Positions 63,720 to 64,000 of a stretch of 64,000 bases of DNA are shown here, piece after piece (within the stretch, counting starts at the first letter, position 1; each line of letters starts with the position of its first letter). The DNA comes from Polaromonas sp. GTDB taxonomy: Bacteria > Pseudomonadota > Gammaproteobacteria > Burkholderiales > Burkholderiaceae_C. The notes under the pieces are model-generated. The model saw nothing but the letters and a program-made list of their open reading frames with translations, was not told the DNA's origin and did not search any database. A program made the translations under genes and the position numbers. Where the stretch lies: positions 1 through 64,000 of the forward strand of contig PNML01000004.1 of the NCBI GenBank assembly GCA_013823635.1, written 5' to 3'.

Positions 63720-64000
63720 ATGCCTTCTGTCGCCCCCAAAGGCCGTGGCCGTGGCCGAAAGCCCATGGCCGACATCAACATGGTGCCCTTCATCGACGTG
63801 ATGCTGGTGCTGCTCATCATCTTCATGGTGACCGCACCGCTCATTTCGCCCAGCGTCATCAGCCTGCCCAGTGTGGGCAGTGCGGCCAAGGCACCGGACC
63901 GTGTCATCCAGGTGCTGATCGACAAGGACGAGAAGCTGCAAATCAAGGAAGGCAAGACCAGCTCACCCGCCACCCTGCGCGACCTGGCCAGCCGCGTGGG
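63720..64000 (+). CDS. tolR: Tol-Pal system subunit TolR, N-terminal part
   Basis: Only the first 93 codons are present; the gene runs off the right edge. A cytoplasmic basic N-terminus (GRGRGRKPMADINMVPFID) leads into one TM helix, VMLVLLIIFMVTAPL, containing the conserved proton-relay Asp. The periplasmic domain follows. It starts 17 nt after tolQ. Confidence 0.95.
   Translation, partial: MPSVAPKGRGRGRKPMADINMVPFIDVMLVLLIIFMVTAPLISPSVISLPSVGSAAKAPDRVIQVLIDKDEKLQIKEGKTSSPATLRDLASRV

Overview
The window looks like a chromosomal segment of a GC-rich betaproteobacterium of the order Burkholderiales, most likely family Comamonadaceae. The pointers are the small Trp-rich membrane protein, hpnCDE squalene genes, the tig-clpP-clpX-lon order behind a tRNA-Leu, a FimT-PilVWX-PilY1-PilE minor pilin locus, and degenerate copies of an AT-rich interspersed repeat that I recall from Comamonadaceae. 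This placement is inferred from gene content only. I see no prophage, insertion sequence, CRISPR array or plasmid function. Nearly all coding space is housekeeping or core physiology.

Layout, left to right. (1) 1-6.7 kb: one-carbon and amino-acid catabolism, with the gcvT 3' end, gcvH, gcvP, a low-specificity threonine aldolase that overlaps gcvP by 4 nt, a single-chain L-serine dehydratase and a small unknown gene. (2) 6.7-14 kb: a Cache-type chemoreceptor, an orphan ABC ATPase, aroQ, a DMT-family and an MFS-family transporter whose genes overlap at their 3' ends, aroC, a CBS-domain protein, a Trp-rich small protein and a class I cytochrome c. (3) 14-20.1 kb: acs, a UPF0114 (YqhA) membrane protein, class I fumarase, murI and an uncharacterised protein. 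(4) 20.1-26.7 kb: tRNA-Gly/Cys/Leu followed by the proteostasis block lon, clpX, clpP, tig, then a second tRNA-Leu. (5) 26.8-34.6 kb: an RND efflux pair and the hpnC-hpnD-hpnE squalene module. (6) 34.6-40.4 kb: a sulfate-binding protein, tRNA-Ser, tilS, accA, an AlkA-like glycosylase and cysS. (7) 40.6-48.3 kb: a TPR protein and an L,D-transpeptidase that share a C-terminal domain, two cyclophilins (one periplasmic, one cytoplasmic), lpxH and a large DUF349 protein. (8) 48.3-51.6 kb: an anchored lytic transglycosylase with a well-formed promoter, then glyA and nrdR. (9) 51.7-58.3 kb: the minor pilin/PilY1 operon. (10) 58.4-64 kb: ribE, ribBA (GTP cyclohydrolase half degenerate), ribH, nusB, an aminotransferase, ybgC, tolQ and the start of tolR.

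How the genes work together: the glycine cleavage genes, threonine aldolase, serine dehydratase and, distantly, glyA form a glycine/serine/threonine interconversion set that feeds one-carbon units. The envelope is strongly represented by peptidoglycan (murI, L,D-transpeptidase, transglycosylase), lipid A (lpxH), Tol-Pal with YbgC, hopanoid precursors, efflux and pili. I found no obvious new multi-gene system. The most interesting items are small-scale. At least six diverged copies of one AT-rich repeat lie in or at the edges of genes and appear to have altered reading frames in hpnE, ybgC and the RND adaptor. A TPR protein and an L,D-transpeptidase form a domain-sharing pair. tRNA genes are separated by strong intrinsic terminators. 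A perfect palindrome overlaps the -35 box of the transglycosylase promoter. ribBA has lost its zinc site.
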